Below are positions 18,765-27,315 of a DNA stretch of 64,000 nucleotides, in pieces (the stretch's first letter is position 1; every line of letters starts with the position of its first letter). The stretch covers positions 1 through 64,000 of the forward strand of contig CAZMSO010000011.1 of the NCBI GenBank assembly GCA_964568975.1. The letters are read 5' to 3'. Source of the stretch: CAZADA01 sp964568975. GTDB taxonomy: Bacteria; Pseudomonadota; Alphaproteobacteria; Caulobacterales; Maricaulaceae. The notes below the pieces were generated by a model. The model saw only the letters and a list, made by a program, of their open reading frames with translations. It was not told where the DNA came from and ran no database searches. A program made the translations under genes and the position numbers.

Positions 18765-19996
18765 CCGCCGCCACCCTCGACGCTCGCTGTCCGCTGCCGG
18801 TGACCCCGGAGGATTTGCGCCCCGACCCCCACGCCGCCTTCGCACGCTTGCGGCCTCAGGCCGGCCTCCTTGACATGGCGGGGGGGTATTTGATGGCGAT
18901 CCGCCACCATGACGTGGAGCGGCTGATGACGGATCCGGCCACGCGCCAGATCGAAACGGAGCCTTTGGAGCTGCGCGGCGTCACCAGCGGCGCGCTGCAC
19001 GATTTTTACGCCAACAGCATGCTGGTTTCTAACGAGCCGGAGCACAAACGACGCCGCGCGCCCGCCGCGCGTACTTTCGCGTTTAAGCTCATTGAGGCCT
19101 GGCGGCCGCGAATCCGCGCGCTCGTTCTTGAGCTGATCGACAACCAAATCGGGGCTCAAACGAAAGCCGACGCGCGCGACGGATTTGACTTCACCGCCGC
19201 GATCGCTGCGCCCTTGCCCTCGCGGTTGATTGCCGAAATCCTCGGCGCGCCGACGCAAGACGCGCCGCGTTTCGCGCGCATGGTCTACACCATGACGCGG
19301 GGTTTAGGCGGGTTTCGCGACGCCCAGTTTCCCGAAATCGAGCAGGCGGCTCAGGATTTGACGGCTTATGTCGCTGACTTGCTGGCGGCGCGGCGCGCAG
19401 ACCCGCGCGATGATTTCCTTACGGATTACACGCGCAGCGTCGAGGAGGCCGGCCTCCTGTCGGACAAAGAGATGCTCGCCCAAATCGTAACGCTGATCAT
19501 CGGCGGCAGCGACACCACGCGCTTCACTCTGACAGCGATGATCGACCTGTTGTTGCGCCATCGCGACCAGTGGGAGGCGGTGTGCGCGGATCCGACGCTG
19601 GCGGCGGGCGCAGTGCGCGAGGCCTTGCGGTATGAGCCCGCTATCGGCTCGCTTGGGCGTGTGGCGACGGGGCCGCTGGCGATTGACGGCGTCGTGGTGG
19701 AGACGGGCGCTGTGTTGGTGTTGTCGCTGTTGTCGGCGCAACGGGATGCGGCCGTTTACGCCGATCCCCACCGCTTTGATATTCGCCGCACGGACCATCC
19801 GCGCTGGAGTGTGACGTTTGGCGGCGGCGCGCATCGGTGTTTGGGCGAGGCGCTTGCGCGCGCGGAGTTGGAGGAGGCGCTGCTTGCGCTGTGCGAACGC
19901 GCCCCGGATCTCGAGGCCGTGGGCGCGCCGGTGGTCGTGAAGGGCCACACCGGCATTCGCGGGATCAGTCCGCTGTTTGTGCGGGACCGCGGCTAA
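18761..19996 (+). CDS. cytochrome P450
   Basis: Class I bacterial P450 of 411 residues, a soluble haem monooxygenase needing a ferredoxin and reductase. Signatures are the I-helix oxygen-binding GGSDTTR, the K-helix ExxR within EALRYEP, and the haem loop FGGGAHRCLG with the cysteine ligand at residue 360. It overlaps the upstream tetR gene by ATGA and its stop overlaps the stop of the convergent S49 peptidase. No ferredoxin or reductase gene lies next to it, so redox partners must be encoded elsewhere. The substrate is unknown; control by the coupled TetR suggests response to a small lipophilic molecule. Confidence 0.95.
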
Positions 19997-20829
19997 AGCC
20001 CGTAGCGGCTCCACAGCGCGCGCGCTTCCACGGCGTCGAGCGCCGCGCGCGCGACCGCGTCTGCGCCGCCATTGAGGAGCCGTTGGACGAGCGGGACCCG
20101 GCTCGGGGCCACCGGCTTAATGCACACGGTGTCGCCGAACTTCTGGCGCAACACGGTGCGCGCATCGCCAATGCCGTCGATCAGGCCGAGGCGCATGGCG
20201 TCGAGGCCGGTCCAGACGTCGCCTTCAAACAATTCTGTGTCGTCATCAAGCTTCAATCCCCGGCGCTGTTGCACCAGGGCGATGAAGCTCTCATGGATGC
20301 GGTTTTGGATGTGGGCGACAAAGTCGCGGTCATCCTCGGAAAGCGGGCGAAACGGATCCAAGCGGACTTTGTTTTTGCCCGCCGTGAACACTCGCCGCTC
20401 CAGACCTAATTTCACAAGGGCCTCATGGGCGCCGAAGCCGGCCCCGACCACGCCGATGGAACCGAGAATCGAGCTTTCATCAGCGAAAATCTCATCGCCG
20501 GCGCACGCGATCATGTAGCCGCCGGAGGCCGCTACATCCTCGCAAAACACAAACACCGACACCTCATGCTCCTCCGCCAGGGCGCGGATGCGGTCGTGGA
20601 TCAGGCGCGATTGCACCGGCGAGCCGCCGGGCGAGTTCACCACAATCGCCACCGCCGCGGCCGCGGGCGTGCGGAACGCGCGCTCCAGCGCCGTCTCGAC
20701 CGAGGCCAGGCTCAGCCCACGCCCAAAGCGGCCGCCGCGACCGATCTCACCCTCCAGACGCACCAGCGGCGTCAAGGGTTTGGGGTCGGGCAGAAAGGGC
20801 AGTGTGCGGCGGAAAAAGCGTGCGGGCAT
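19993..20829 (-). CDS. S49 family serine peptidase (SppA/SohB type)
   Basis: Signal peptide peptidase-like serine protease using a Ser-Lys dyad. The protein has about 278 residues and is a single catalytic domain. Visible are the oxyanion region VVNSPGGSP, the nucleophile in EDVAASGGYMIACAGDEIF, the GSIGVVGA turn, and FTAGKNKVRLDPFRPL containing the likely general-base Lys. There is no clear transmembrane segment, unlike SohB, so it may be cytoplasmic or peripheral. I prefer the ATG at 20829; an in-frame ATG lies at 20856. It ends overlapping the P450 stop on the opposite strand. Confidence 0.88.
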   Translation of the reverse strand: MPARFFRRTLPFLPDPKPLTPLVRLEGEIGRGGRFGRGLSLASVETALERAFRTPAAAAVAIVVNSPGGSPVQSRLIHDRIRALAEEHEVSVFVFCEDVAASGGYMIACAGDEIFADESSILGSIGVVGAGFGAHEALVKLGLERRVFTAGKNKVRLDPFRPLSEDDRDFVAHIQNRIHESFIALVQQRRGLKLDDDTELFEGDVWTGLDAMRLGLIDGIGDARTVLRQKFGDTVCIKPVAPSRVPLVQRLLNGGADAVARAALDAVEARALWSRYGL

Positions 20830-20909
20830 AAGCGTCAACCTACGCCCCCAGTCCATCGGCACAAGAGTTTAAGGCCGCGTGAATCTGTTGCGGCGCACGA
20901 GGCCGGCCG

Positions 20910-21737
20910 TCATCGCGACCGGCGTTTGGGCTCTGTCGCGGCCTGGCCTGCAAACAGCGCCGGGCGCGCCTCGCCGGCCAAAATGGCCGCCGCCTCGGGC
21001 GTTGCAGCGCCGTCATCGTCGTGCAGAACGAGCGGCGCCAGAAGGCTCATGGGCGTGCGCACGCCCTTGCGCGCGGCCACCAGCACGCGCCGCGCCGGGG
21101 CGTTGCGGCGCGGATGGATCGGCAGAACCCGCACGCCGCCGGCGGCGCACGCACACGCCGCCAAAACGGCGTCCAAGCGATCCGCGCGATGGATCAGGCT
21201 CACCCAGCCGCGGCTTTTCACACGCGCCAGCGCCGCCGCGATCCACGCCTCAACGCCGACGTCGCGGGCGTCGGCGACGAAGGCGCGCCGCCGCACGGGA
21301 TCTGCAGGCGCGCGCGCAGCCCCGGCGTCGTCGAGATAAGGCGGGTTGAAAAAGACGTGATCGAAGCGCTCGCGATCAGCGCCCGCCGGCGCTAAGGCGT
21401 CGGCTGTGCGCACTGACACATCCAGGCCGTTGGCGCGTGCGTTCTCGCGGGCGAGGGCGGCGAGGGCGGGTTCGCGCTCCAGAGCCTCGAAGCCGGCGTG
21501 TGGGTTGTGACGCGCGGCGATGAGCACCGCGGCTCCAGCGCCGCAGCCCAACTCAAGCGCGCGCGCCCCGCGGGTGGCGACAATCGCAGCGCCCAGCAGA
21601 ACGGAATCGACCGCCGCGCGATAGCCCGTGGTCAATTGGCGCAGCCGCACCGCCCCGTTGAGAATCTGATCGTCCGTGGAGGCGGCCTGCGGCGCGGCGT
21701 CTGGAGCCGCGCGCTGTGGGGAGGGATCAGGGATCAA
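20910..21737 (-). CDS. TrmN6-like N6-adenine methyltransferase
   Basis: A 275-residue class I methyltransferase close to YfiC/TrmN6, which methylates A37 of tRNA1(Val). It carries the SAM motif ALELGCGAGAAVLIAARH and the amino-methyltransferase catalytic motif FFNPPYLDD. The family N-terminal landmark GYRAAVDSVLLGA is also present. The apparent start is a TTG inside the last codons of the preceding DUF2007 gene (11-bp overlap); a downstream start is possible. The pairing of DUF2007 with this methyltransferase suggests an operon. The substrate is inferred from family only. Confidence 0.82.
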   Translation of the reverse strand: MIPDPSPQRAAPDAAPQAASTDDQILNGAVRLRQLTTGYRAAVDSVLLGAAIVATRGARALELGCGAGAAVLIAARHNPHAGFEALEREPALAALARENARANGLDVSVRTADALAPAGADRERFDHVFFNPPYLDDAGAARAPADPVRRRAFVADARDVGVEAWIAAALARVKSRGWVSLIHRADRLDAVLAACACAAGGVRVLPIHPRRNAPARRVLVAARKGVRTPMSLLAPLVLHDDDGAATPEAAAILAGEARPALFAGQAATEPKRRSR

Positions 21738-21939
21738 AGGCGCCCGCCTCGCTCAAAAGACGCCGGGCGTGCTCGGCGTCCGCTTCCGGCACGGCGAGGC
21801 GGCGCGGGATGGCGCTGATCGACCCTTCCACGGCGCTGGCGTGGACGTCCAAAACCACCGGCTCAAGCCCGGCGCCGCGCAACAGCGCCTCCGCCCAACT
21901 CAGGCGCACCGCGTCATTGGTGCGCAACACGTCAATCAT
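21727..21939 (-). CDS. DUF2007 small protein
   Basis: A 70-residue protein with the DUF2007 pattern (VLRTNDAVRLSWAEALLRGAGLEPVVLD, ending in PEADAEHARRLLSEAG), a PII-like fold sometimes labelled putative signal-transducing protein. No catalytic residues are known. It overlaps the TrmN6-like gene by 11 bp and is probably translated together with it. It is divergent from the polyprenyl synthase gene across about 160 bp. Confidence 0.8.
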   Translation of the reverse strand: MIDVLRTNDAVRLSWAEALLRGAGLEPVVLDVHASAVEGSISAIPRRLAVPEADAEHARRLLSEAGAFDP

Positions 21940-22101
21940 CGGTGTGTCTGTCTCCCGTGTGATCCCCGCGTGGGCGGACGCGAGGCCGGCCGTGCGACGT
22001 TGCGCACGACGCTCGCGCCTTGCCGGGCCTGCCGCTGGTTCCTATTGTCGCGCGCATTATGTCCCGCGATACGTTGTGTGTCGCTGCGCCTGAGGATCCG
22101 T

Positions 22102-23118
22102 GTGAACTCTCCCGTTTCGGTCGACACCCAGGAAGACGCGTCTGCGCCGTTGAACCGCCTCCTGGGTTTGGTCTCCCAGGATATGGCTGAGGTCAATCGG
22201 GTCATTCTTGATCGGATGCAGAGCTCTGTCGGGATGATCCCCAATTTGGCGGATTACTTGATGAGCGCTGGCGGCAAGCGCGTGCGGCCGATGCTGACGG
22301 TCGCGGCGGCGCGGATGCTGGGCTATCAAGGCGGCGATCACGTGAAACTCGCTGCGACCGTGGAGTTTATCCACACCGCGACGTTGCTGCATGACGACGT
22401 CGTGGACGGCAGTGAACTGCGCCGCGGCCAAGCCGCGGCCAACCGGGTGTGGAGCAACGCGGCCAGCGTGCTCGTCGGGGACTTCCTGTTTGCGCGGGCG
22501 TTCAACCTCATGGTGGAGACGAACTCTCTGCGGGTGTTGGACATCTTGGCCTCAGCCTCCAGCGTGATCGCTGAGGGCGAGGTGCGGCAATTGGCGGCGG
22601 CGAACGACATCGCGCTCGGCCGCGAGGATTACCACGCCATCATTGAAGCGAAGACGGCGGCGCTGTTTGCGGCGGCGACCCAAGTCGCGGCGGTGATCGC
22701 GCAGGCCCCTGCGGAGGTGGAGGAGCGGCTTTTCCGCTATGGGCGCGAGCTGGGCATGGCGTTTCAGCTGGTGGACGACGCGCTTGATTATGGCGGGTCC
22801 CAGGCGCGCTTGGGCAAAGCCGTGGGCGATGACTTCCGCGAAGGCAAAATGACGATGCCGGTGGTGTTGGCGGTGGCCGCCGGCGATAGCGAGGAGCGGC
22901 GGTTTTGGGCGCGCGTCATTGAGGCCGGCGACCAACAAGACGGGGATTTGGAGCGCGCGATTGCGATTTTGGGTCGTCATGGCGCGCTTGAGGCGACGGC
23001 GGAAGCCGCGCGCCGGCACGCCCATACGGCTCAGGACGCGCTCGCGGGCTTTCCGCCGGGCCCTTACCGTGACGCGCTGATCAATCTGGCTGATTTCGTC
23101 GTGACCCGCGCTCATTGA
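22102..23118 (+). CDS. ispB: long-chain polyprenyl diphosphate synthase (IspB-like)
   Basis: Trans-type prenyl transferase that makes the side chain precursor of ubiquinone. The 338 residues carry the first Asp-rich motif HDDVVDGSELRRG, the upstream GGKRVRP, and the second Asp-rich motif QLVDDALDY. The start is GTG at 22102 behind GAGGA; longer frames upstream lack family similarity. The chain length product (octa-, nona- or decaprenyl) cannot be read reliably, though ubiquinone-10 is usual in alphaproteobacteria. Its last 38 bp overlap the end of the convergent WecA-like gene. Confidence 0.93.
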   Translation: MNSPVSVDTQEDASAPLNRLLGLVSQDMAEVNRVILDRMQSSVGMIPNLADYLMSAGGKRVRPMLTVAAARMLGYQGGDHVKLAATVEFIHTATLLHDDVVDGSELRRGQAAANRVWSNAASVLVGDFLFARAFNLMVETNSLRVLDILASASSVIAEGEVRQLAAANDIALGREDYHAIIEAKTAALFAAATQVAAVIAQAPAEVEERLFRYGRELGMAFQLVDDALDYGGSQARLGKAVGDDFREGKMTMPVVLAVAAGDSEERRFWARVIEAGDQQDGDLERAIAILGRHGALEATAEAARRHAHTAQDALAGFPPGPYRDALINLADFVVTRAH

Positions 23119-24259
23119 GGGCTGTGTGCTTGGCCGCAAGGCTGGGCGCGGAGGGTCCTAAGGGCGGCGCCGCGCCAGTGGCGATGGGCGCGGGGCGCAG
23201 ACTTGGGCCGCCGAAGGCCGGCGCGCGGCTCGGCGCGGGGTGGGGGGCGCGCTGAATGAGCGCGCTTGCGCCCGCCACCCCGGCCATCAATGCGAGGATC
23301 GGCCCGCCGGCGTCGAGGCCGCCGGCGCGCGCCGCCGCCGCCGCTAAGACGCCGACCACCAGCATTTGGCCCCACACATGGGCGGCGACCGCGGGGTGGG
23401 TCCACCCGGCGCGCAGACGCCGCTGATAGGCGTGGTCGCGATGACCTTCATGCAACGGCGCGCCGCGGCGGGCCCGCCCCGCCAGCGTCAAAAGCACGTC
23501 CGCCAACAGCGGCGCAATCAGCAGGGGGGCGAGGTAGACGCCGCCCGCCGGCGCGGCGTGGGCGTAAAGCAGCGCTAAGCCGGCGAAGAGCCCGCCCGCA
23601 AAAATCGCCCCGACATCACCGAGAAAAACCCGCGCCCGCTTGCGCGCGTTCCAAGGCAGAAAGCCGCTAAGCCCGCCCGCCAACGCCAGCGCGCCGAGCG
23701 CTGCGACGTCAGCGCCCGCCATGAGCGCGCAGGCCGCCAAAGCCGCCGCCGCGATCGCCATCGCGCCGCCGATTAAGCCGTTCGCGCCGTCCATAAAATT
23801 GACCGCGTTGATGACAGTGAACACCCACAGGCTTGAGCCCGCCAGCGCGAGCATCGGCGGCAGGCTCACCCCCGCGCCGTCACGCCAGGGCAAGCTGTCG
23901 ATCGGCCCTGCGGCCAGCGCCATGGCCACGCTCAACAGCGTCAGCAAGCAAAACTTCGCGGGCGCGGCGATCTCCAACCAATCGTCCACCGCCCCCAGCA
24001 GCGCAATCAGCCCCGCAATCGCCACAACGCTGGCCAGGCGCGCGCTCTGAGCGCCGCCGGCGCCGGGCTCCATCACAGTGGCGGCGACCAGCGCCGCGCC
24101 CACGCCGCAGGCGACGCCAAGCCCGCCGCCCACGGGCGTCGGTCGACTATGGCTTGAGCGTCCGTTGGGGATTTGCACCGGTCCGCTGGCGGCGGCGAGG
24201 CCCGCCCCGCCATAAGCCACGACAGCGGCGACAAGGCTTGCAACGATCAAGAGCGTCAT
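23081..24259 (-). CDS. WecA/MraY-like phospho-sugar transferase
   Basis: Polytopic inner membrane enzyme of the polyprenyl-phosphate N-acetylhexosamine-1-phosphate transferase family, which starts glycan assembly on a lipid carrier. About ten hydrophobic segments are visible in 392 residues. Family motifs are GAVDDWLEI (the DD pair), INAVNFMDGANGL, the FLGDVGAI box and GHRDHAYQRRL near the end, the latter with the His-rich loop. The last 60 residues are a Pro/Ala-rich tail. It overlaps the polyprenyl synthase gene tail-to-tail by 38 bp. The glycan it serves (O-antigen, capsule or other) is unknown as no glycosyltransferase cluster adjoins. Confidence 0.88.
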   Translation of the reverse strand: MTLLIVASLVAAVVAYGGAGLAAASGPVQIPNGRSSHSRPTPVGGGLGVACGVGAALVAATVMEPGAGGAQSARLASVVAIAGLIALLGAVDDWLEIAAPAKFCLLTLLSVAMALAAGPIDSLPWRDGAGVSLPPMLALAGSSLWVFTVINAVNFMDGANGLIGGAMAIAAAALAACALMAGADVAALGALALAGGLSGFLPWNARKRARVFLGDVGAIFAGGLFAGLALLYAHAAPAGGVYLAPLLIAPLLADVLLTLAGRARRGAPLHEGHRDHAYQRRLRAGWTHPAVAAHVWGQMLVVGVLAAAAARAGGLDAGGPILALMAGVAGASALIQRAPHPAPSRAPAFGGPSLRPAPIATGAAPPLGPSAPSLAAKHTALNERGSRRNQPD

Positions 24260-24399
24260 GGCGTTTTGTCCTCAGCCCTCTGTCGTCGCGTCCATCACGT
24301 CGAGCCTGATCAGCGCGAGGCCGGCGCGTCGGCCTGAGCCATGGGGCTGATCACCCATTCGTCGGACCGCGTCCTAGCCTAAACTGAGTCAACGGCGCG

Positions 24400-25368
24400 C
24401 TAACAACCCCGCAGGACGCCGGCGCGCGCCCACCATGTCGGTTTCGCGTGCACAATGGCGCGCGCCGCCGCCTCGGCGTCTTGGATCGCGCCAAAAAGCG
24501 CAAACACTGTGGCGCCGGAGCCGCTCATGCGCGCCAAGTGTGCGCCTGGCGCGGCCGCCGCGAGCGCGAGCGCGTCCGCGATGGCGGGCTGAACGGCGCT
24601 GGCGGCCGCCGTCAAGTCGTTGCCCGTGGCGGCGATGTAGGCGAGCGCCTGCTGCGGGTTCGTGGTCGCTGGGGGCGGCGCGTCGACCGCGGAGACGGGC
24701 GATCCTGCCTCGCGATAGGCTTGAAAGACCGCCGGCGTCGGGGCGGGCGCGCGGGGGTTCACCAGAACGACCGGTAGATCCGGCCATGACGCCAGCCGGG
24801 TGATCGTCTCGCCGACGCCTTGCATGCGCAAAGGAACGCTGTGGATGCAGGCCGGCACGTCCGCGCCGAGGGCGAGTCCCATCGCCGCCAACTGATCGCG
24901 CGACAGGGCGAGCCCATACGCGCGGTTCACCATCCGCAGCGTCGCCGCCGCGTCCGCCGTGCCGCCGCCGATCCCCGCCGCGATCGGCAGCTCTTTGCGC
25001 AAGGCGAACGCGGCCTCAGCGATGCGCGCGTCCCGCGCCGCGAGCAGCCGCGCCGCGTCGGCAATGGAGAGGCTGGCGCCGGCGCTGAGCTCCGCTTTCA
25101 GGGCGTCGGCGAAGGTCCCGGTCACGCGGATCGGCGTCGCGGGGGCGGGCGCGGCGTCGACCGCAGGAGCGAGGAGGCTGACGTCGTCTCCGAAATCGGT
25201 GAACCCGACAAGGCTGTCGAGGAGGTGATAGCCGTCCGCGCGGCGCCCGACGATCCGCAGGCTGAGATTGACCTTCGCCGGCGCGGGCTCTGTGTCTAGG
25301 ACATGGTGCGGCGCTGCAGTCGCGTCTGGGGCCGCAGGCGCGGCCGACCTGCTCGCCGGATCCGTCAT
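24400..25368 (-). CDS. ispE: 4-diphosphocytidyl-2-C-methyl-D-erythritol kinase
   Basis: Phosphorylates CDP-methylerythritol in the non-mevalonate isoprenoid pathway. The 322-residue GHMP kinase shows the N-terminal PAKVNLSLRIVGRRADGYH, the ATP-binding loop PIAAGIGGGTADAAA, and the C-terminal MSGSGATVFALF. The ATG at 25368 has GGGAGG upstream. It lies 51 bp after the TPR lipoprotein gene on the same strand, an arrangement I recall from other alphaproteobacteria. An Ala/Pro-rich N-terminal lead of about 30 residues precedes the conserved core. Confidence 0.95.
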   Translation of the reverse strand: MTDPASRSAAPAAPDATAAPHHVLDTEPAPAKVNLSLRIVGRRADGYHLLDSLVGFTDFGDDVSLLAPAVDAAPAPATPIRVTGTFADALKAELSAGASLSIADAARLLAARDARIAEAAFALRKELPIAAGIGGGTADAAATLRMVNRAYGLALSRDQLAAMGLALGADVPACIHSVPLRMQGVGETITRLASWPDLPVVLVNPRAPAPTPAVFQAYREAGSPVSAVDAPPPATTNPQQALAYIAATGNDLTAAASAVQPAIADALALAAAAPGAHLARMSGSGATVFALFGAIQDAEAAARAIVHAKPTWWARAGVLRGC

Positions 25369-25419
25369 TGTGCGCGCCTCCCGCGGCCACCGCCGTTCGG
25401 TTTGTGAGCGCAGCGCCGG

Positions 25420-27216
25420 CTATGGTCTGGCGGCCACGTGTTCCGTTTCCGGCGGCAGGCCTTGCGCCAGCTTGCGCTCCACGCGCTGGGTCATCTCAGC
25501 ATCCGGCTCCAGGCTCAAGACGCGAGTCCACTGGAAATTCGCCTCTAAGCGTCGGCCCACACGCCAATACGCGTCGCCGAGATGGTCATTAATCAGGGGA
25601 TCATGGGGCGACAACTGAACGGCGGTTTCTAAGGACCGCACGGCGGCGTCGTAATCACCCAAGCGAAAATACGCCCAGCCGAGGCTGTCGATGATGTGAC
25701 CGGCGTCGGGACGTAAGTCCGCCGCGCGGCGGATCATCGTGAACGCGCGCTCGACATGCTCGCCGCGGTCGACCCAGCTGTAGCCGAGATGATTGAGCAC
25801 CGTCGGGTTGTCCGGCGCGCGGGCGAGGGCTTCTAGAAAATCGCTCTCCGCGGCGCGCCAATCGCCCATGCGCTCACGGATCGCGCCGCGGGCGTAATAG
25901 GCGATCCACAAATCGCCTTCATCGGCGTGTTGGGGATCAGGGCGCGTTTGAGCGTGCGTCGGGGGGCCGAGCGCTTCGCCCTCAGCGGCGGCGGGCGCTG
26001 GACCGGCGGCGGTGTCGATCAAGCTTGTGTAGACTGCTTCGGCGTCTTCAGGACGCTCCGCGGCGGCGTAGAGATCACCGAGGGAAAGCCGCACACGCCG
26101 GTCGCCGTCCTCCAGCCCCGCCTCCATAACGGAGATGGCGTCATCAAGCCGATCCATGCGCGCCAGCGTCCAGGCCCGCGAAATCCGCAGCGCCGCGTCA
26201 TAGCCGCCGCCCCGGCGCAAAGGAACCTCAAGGGACGCGACTTTCAACGCCTCCTCGTCCCGGCCGGCGCGCGCGAGAGACTCGCTCAAAAACACGCGCG
26301 CGGCGACGTTTGAATCATCAATCGCCAGCGCAAGCCGCAAATACAAAAGCGCCAAATCCGGATAAGGCTGGGACGCGACCGCCGCCGCCGGCGTGAACAC
26401 CGCCAAAGACGCGCCTTGGGCCGGCGTGGCCGCCAGCGGGCGCGCCGGCGCGCCGCGCTCTAACCGCGCGATCCCGCCCAACGCGGCGGGGTCTTGGGGA
26501 TCCTCCACCAGGCGCGCGGCGTAAAGCTCCAGCGCCGCTTGACGCCGGCCTTGGATTTCCAGAAACCGGCCATAAGCGTCCACAGCCAAGGGCCGCATCG
26601 CCCCGCCGGCCAACGCTTTGCGATAGGCGCTTTCGGCAAGGCGCGGCTCGCGCGCGTAATCCAAAATTAAAGCGCGATGCAAGGTCGACAATTGCCCGAG
26701 CATAGGCGGCGCGCCGCGCTGATCCAGCGCCGTCATCGCCGCGTCAAAATCGCCCGCGCCCGCGTGCGCCCAGGCGAGGATCATGGCGCCGACCGCGCGA
26801 TTGAACGGGCCGAGATCGACACCCTCCAACAGGGCGATGGCGCGCTTGTGGCGTCCCTCACGCACGGCCGCGCCCGCAAGCACCAGCCGCGCGAGGCGAT
26901 CAGCCGGCGACACGTCCAGCGCTTCACGCGCCAGGGCTTCCGCTTCAGCCACATCGCCATTCGACAGCGCGCTGATGAACGCGTTTTCGACCAAAATGGG
27001 GTTGTCGCCGGCGCGGCCGATCGCGTCGCGGTAAAACGCGGCCTCCGCCTCGGATTCTTGAATGATGCCAGCGTATTGCGCCGCCAGGAACGAGCCATAA
27101 GCGGTCGGCGCCAAGCCGTCGATCACATAGGGGCGCGGCCCAGTCGCGCAGGCGGCGACCGCGACGGCGGTCAGCAAGGCCGCTGAGGACGCAGCCCCCC
27201 TCAACACACGTTTCAT
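25420..27216 (-). CDS. tetratricopeptide-repeat lipoprotein
   Basis: A 598-residue exported protein built from helical TPR units. The start at 27216 gives MKRVLRGAASSAALL with lipobox VAAC at Cys23, so it is probably lipid-anchored on the periplasmic side. TPR-like units run through the length, most clearly near the C-terminus (NPTVLNHLGYSWVDRG, IIDSLGWAYFRLGDYDAA, HDPLINDHLGDAYWRVGR). It probably acts as a scaffold. It is followed by ispE, likely in one transcript, though no functional link is evident. Confidence 0.85.
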   Translation of the reverse strand: MKRVLRGAASSAALLTAVAVAACATGPRPYVIDGLAPTAYGSFLAAQYAGIIQESEAEAAFYRDAIGRAGDNPILVENAFISALSNGDVAEAEALAREALDVSPADRLARLVLAGAAVREGRHKRAIALLEGVDLGPFNRAVGAMILAWAHAGAGDFDAAMTALDQRGAPPMLGQLSTLHRALILDYAREPRLAESAYRKALAGGAMRPLAVDAYGRFLEIQGRRQAALELYAARLVEDPQDPAALGGIARLERGAPARPLAATPAQGASLAVFTPAAAVASQPYPDLALLYLRLALAIDDSNVAARVFLSESLARAGRDEEALKVASLEVPLRRGGGYDAALRISRAWTLARMDRLDDAISVMEAGLEDGDRRVRLSLGDLYAAAERPEDAEAVYTSLIDTAAGPAPAAAEGEALGPPTHAQTRPDPQHADEGDLWIAYYARGAIRERMGDWRAAESDFLEALARAPDNPTVLNHLGYSWVDRGEHVERAFTMIRRAADLRPDAGHIIDSLGWAYFRLGDYDAAVRSLETAVQLSPHDPLINDHLGDAYWRVGRRLEANFQWTRVLSLEPDAEMTQRVERKLAQGLPPETEHVAARP

Positions 27217-27315
27217 ACCAATAAAGGTCGCCCGTCGCGCTGCAAAAGGCAATCACGGAATCGCCGTTGGGGACGCCGCCCGCGCAGATGATCGCGCGGT
27301 TGCGGCGGGACGCCG

